From assembly GCA_027068765.1 (NCBI GenBank), contig JAMOMC010000057.1, positions 1-34,806 on the forward strand: DNA of 34,806 nt. Direction: 5' to 3'. The translations under genes and the position numbers were made by a program. Below, in pieces: positions 34,501-34,806 of this stretch. Position 1 is the stretch's first letter. The number at the start of each line of letters is the position of its first letter. The DNA comes from Campylobacterales bacterium. GTDB taxonomy: Bacteria > Campylobacterota > Campylobacteria > Campylobacterales > QNZT01. The notes below the pieces were generated by a model. It worked only from the letters and a program-made list of their open reading frames with translations. It was not told the origin of the DNA and made no database searches.

Positions 34501-34705
34501 GTAGTTTTCTTACTATTTGAGTTATTTCGCTATCAGTAATATTATCAGTTTTGTATCTATCACTCAAATACTCTTTTAAATCATCTTTGAGTAGTACTTC
34601 ACTCTCATTTCTATTTATCTCTTTACCGTATTGATAGCTAATATCTTGCTCTTGGAGTAGTTCTATAAATGCTAGTTCTAGTTTTTCTTCTGTAAATTTT
34701 GCCAT
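31553..34705 (-). CDS. hsdR: Type I restriction enzyme, R subunit (HsdR)
   Basis: DNA-translocating and cleaving subunit of a type I restriction-modification complex, 1050 residues (the EcoR124I R subunit is of similar size). The N-terminal endonuclease motif is PD-(D/E)xK: Asp135 in IPDGILY, Glu149 and Lys151 in VVFEFKSA. The SF2 helicase motor has Walker A GATGCGKS (291-298), DEAH (395-398), VGFTGTPID (motif III) and QTISRVNRKYK (motif VI). A helical C-terminal domain for complex binding follows. It appears intact. The ATG overlaps the stop of the upstream gene (TAATG), indicating an operon; hsdM and hsdS are presumably beyond the right edge. Confidence 0.96.
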   Translation of the reverse strand: MAKFTEEKLELAFIELLQEQDISYQYGKEINRNESEVLLKDDLKEYLSDRYKTDNITDSEITQIVRKLQSYPASDLYDTNKSIMKLVSDGFIFKREDAVAKDIHIQFINYEDVEKNNFKIVNQLEIVGYERRIPDGILYINGMPLVVFEFKSAIREEATLHDAFVQLTTRYKRDIPELFKYNAFCIISDGVNNKAGSFFAPYEFFYAWRKITGDEIDVDGIDSMYSMIAGMFNKERLVDIIHNFIYMPDKSKDEQKIVCRYPQYYATKKLYENIKLHLRPHGDGKGGTYFGATGCGKSFTMLYLTRMLMKSVDFSSPTIILITDRTDLDTQLSSQFVNAKGFIGDDIVVSVESREDLRKKLQSRESGGVFLTTIHKFTEDLELLSERTNIICISDEAHRSQINLEQKVKVTKDGVKKTYGFAKYLHDSLPNATFVGFTGTPIDATLDVFGNIVDSYTMTESVRDEITVRVVYEGRAAKVLLDNSKLQDIEDYYEECAGAGANEYQIETSKKSMANMSEILGDPDRLKAIAKDFVKHYENRVSEGATVKGKAIFVSSSRKIAYALFKELVALRPQWNDKRVCDETVELTDKERREILPLEKIKMIMTRNKDDEKELYDMLGSKKYRKTLDTQFKNEKSNFKIAIVVDMWLTGFDVPFLDTIYIDKPIQEHSLIQTISRVNRKYKSKSKGLVVDYIGIKTAMNKALKQFSRIDGQNFEDINDSIVVVKDQLDLLFLLFHKFDTSLYFDGTPTEQLECLNKAVEYVQLTKELETRFMYLVKRLKSAYDICCGSEAFTQNEKDYIHFYLAIRSIVIKLTRGDAPDSAQMNAKVSQMIAEALKSDGVEEIFKLGSEDEAQIDIFDEDYINKIDKIKLPNTKIKLLQQLLAKALEDFKKVNKVKAVDFSKKFTNLVEKYNERKEEDVLVSSVLEDFTDEIIDLYHELKKEKESFKDMGIDFEEKAFYDILKAIAFKFDFDYPDDKLIILAKEVKKVVDDKSKYTDWNIRDDIKAELKVDLIMLLAKHGYPPITKDEVFKEIFEQAENFKKYSRKTL

Positions 34706-34806
34706 TATTTTATATCCATATCTAATAAAAGTTTATCAAAATCACTTATATACTGTTTATCTTGTATAACTCTATATTTTTCATATTCACCATGAGCTTT
34801 TAGTTT
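34705..34806 (-). CDS. C-terminal end of a gene upstream of hsdR, cut by the window edge
   Basis: The last 33 codons and stop are visible, including GEYEKYRVIQDKQYISDFDK, read in the frame ending TAA at 34707-34705. The TAA shares its final A with the hsdR ATG. The YRVIQD-x-SDFDK pattern recalls the C-terminus of RhuM-type proteins that often sit in type I restriction loci; this is from memory and weak. It is not recognisable as HsdM or HsdS from this fragment. Confidence 0.6.
   Translation of the reverse strand, partial: KLKAHGEYEKYRVIQDKQYISDFDKLLLDMDIK

Noticed and set aside
1-34806. CRISPR arrays, tRNA or rRNA genes, insertion sequences
   Set aside because: No periodic direct repeats, cloverleaf-like segments, transposase motifs or terminal inverted repeats were recognised in any gap between genes.

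Overview
The window is AT-rich bacterial chromosome, almost certainly from a Campylobacterota (epsilonproteobacterial) nitrate-respiring chemolithotroph of the Sulfurimonas/Sulfuricurvum/Arcobacter kind. The evidence is the adjacent fliQ-murB pair (also adjacent in Campylobacter and Helicobacter), a futalosine-pathway menaquinone gene (mqnD), flagellar and housekeeping genes scattered singly, and the codon bias. No tRNA, rRNA, CRISPR array, insertion sequence or integrase was found. No stretch longer than about 250 bases lacks a gene.

Region 1 (1-8790, all minus strand) is housekeeping. It holds a Fur/PerR-family regulator overlapping a TTG-start metH, then purL, a PrcB-type lipoprotein, and a tight mqnD-fliQ-murB operon.

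Region 2 (8955-22351, plus strand) is a nitrate island. A cytoplasmic NasA/NarB-type nitrate reductase is followed by a complete membrane-bound respiratory nitrate reductase cluster: a tail-anchored monohaem cytochrome c, narG, narH, narJ, narI, a NarK1-type transporter, a hemerythrin-like protein and a NarK2-type transporter. All key ligands of NarG, NarH and NarI are present. Campylobacterota normally respire nitrate with periplasmic Nap, so a full NarGHI set is notable. The cluster is preceded by an FNR-type box centred exactly at -41.5 from a predicted start, with two perfect hairpins between narJ and narI and a terminator between narI and narK1. The NarK1 protein carries an unusual insertion of about 85 residues between TM9 and TM10 that looks like a lipoyl/biotinyl-type barrel. 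Menaquinol made through MqnD would feed NarI.

Region 3 (22495-30280) is mainly phosphate handling. It has an orphan PstS, a PiT phosphate transporter translationally coupled to a polysaccharide deacetylase, a divergent outer-membrane porin and a PPK2 polyphosphate kinase. pstS and the porin share a 17-base direct-repeat box at the same distance (10 bases) from the -10 element, which points to a common Pho-type regulator. Between these lie a Uma2-family protein, a beta-propeller-like lipoprotein and RNase HII.

Region 4 (30368-34806, minus strand) has a histidine phosphatase, a protein of unknown function, a possible small ORF, a full-length type I restriction HsdR, and the last 33 codons of another gene coupled to hsdR.
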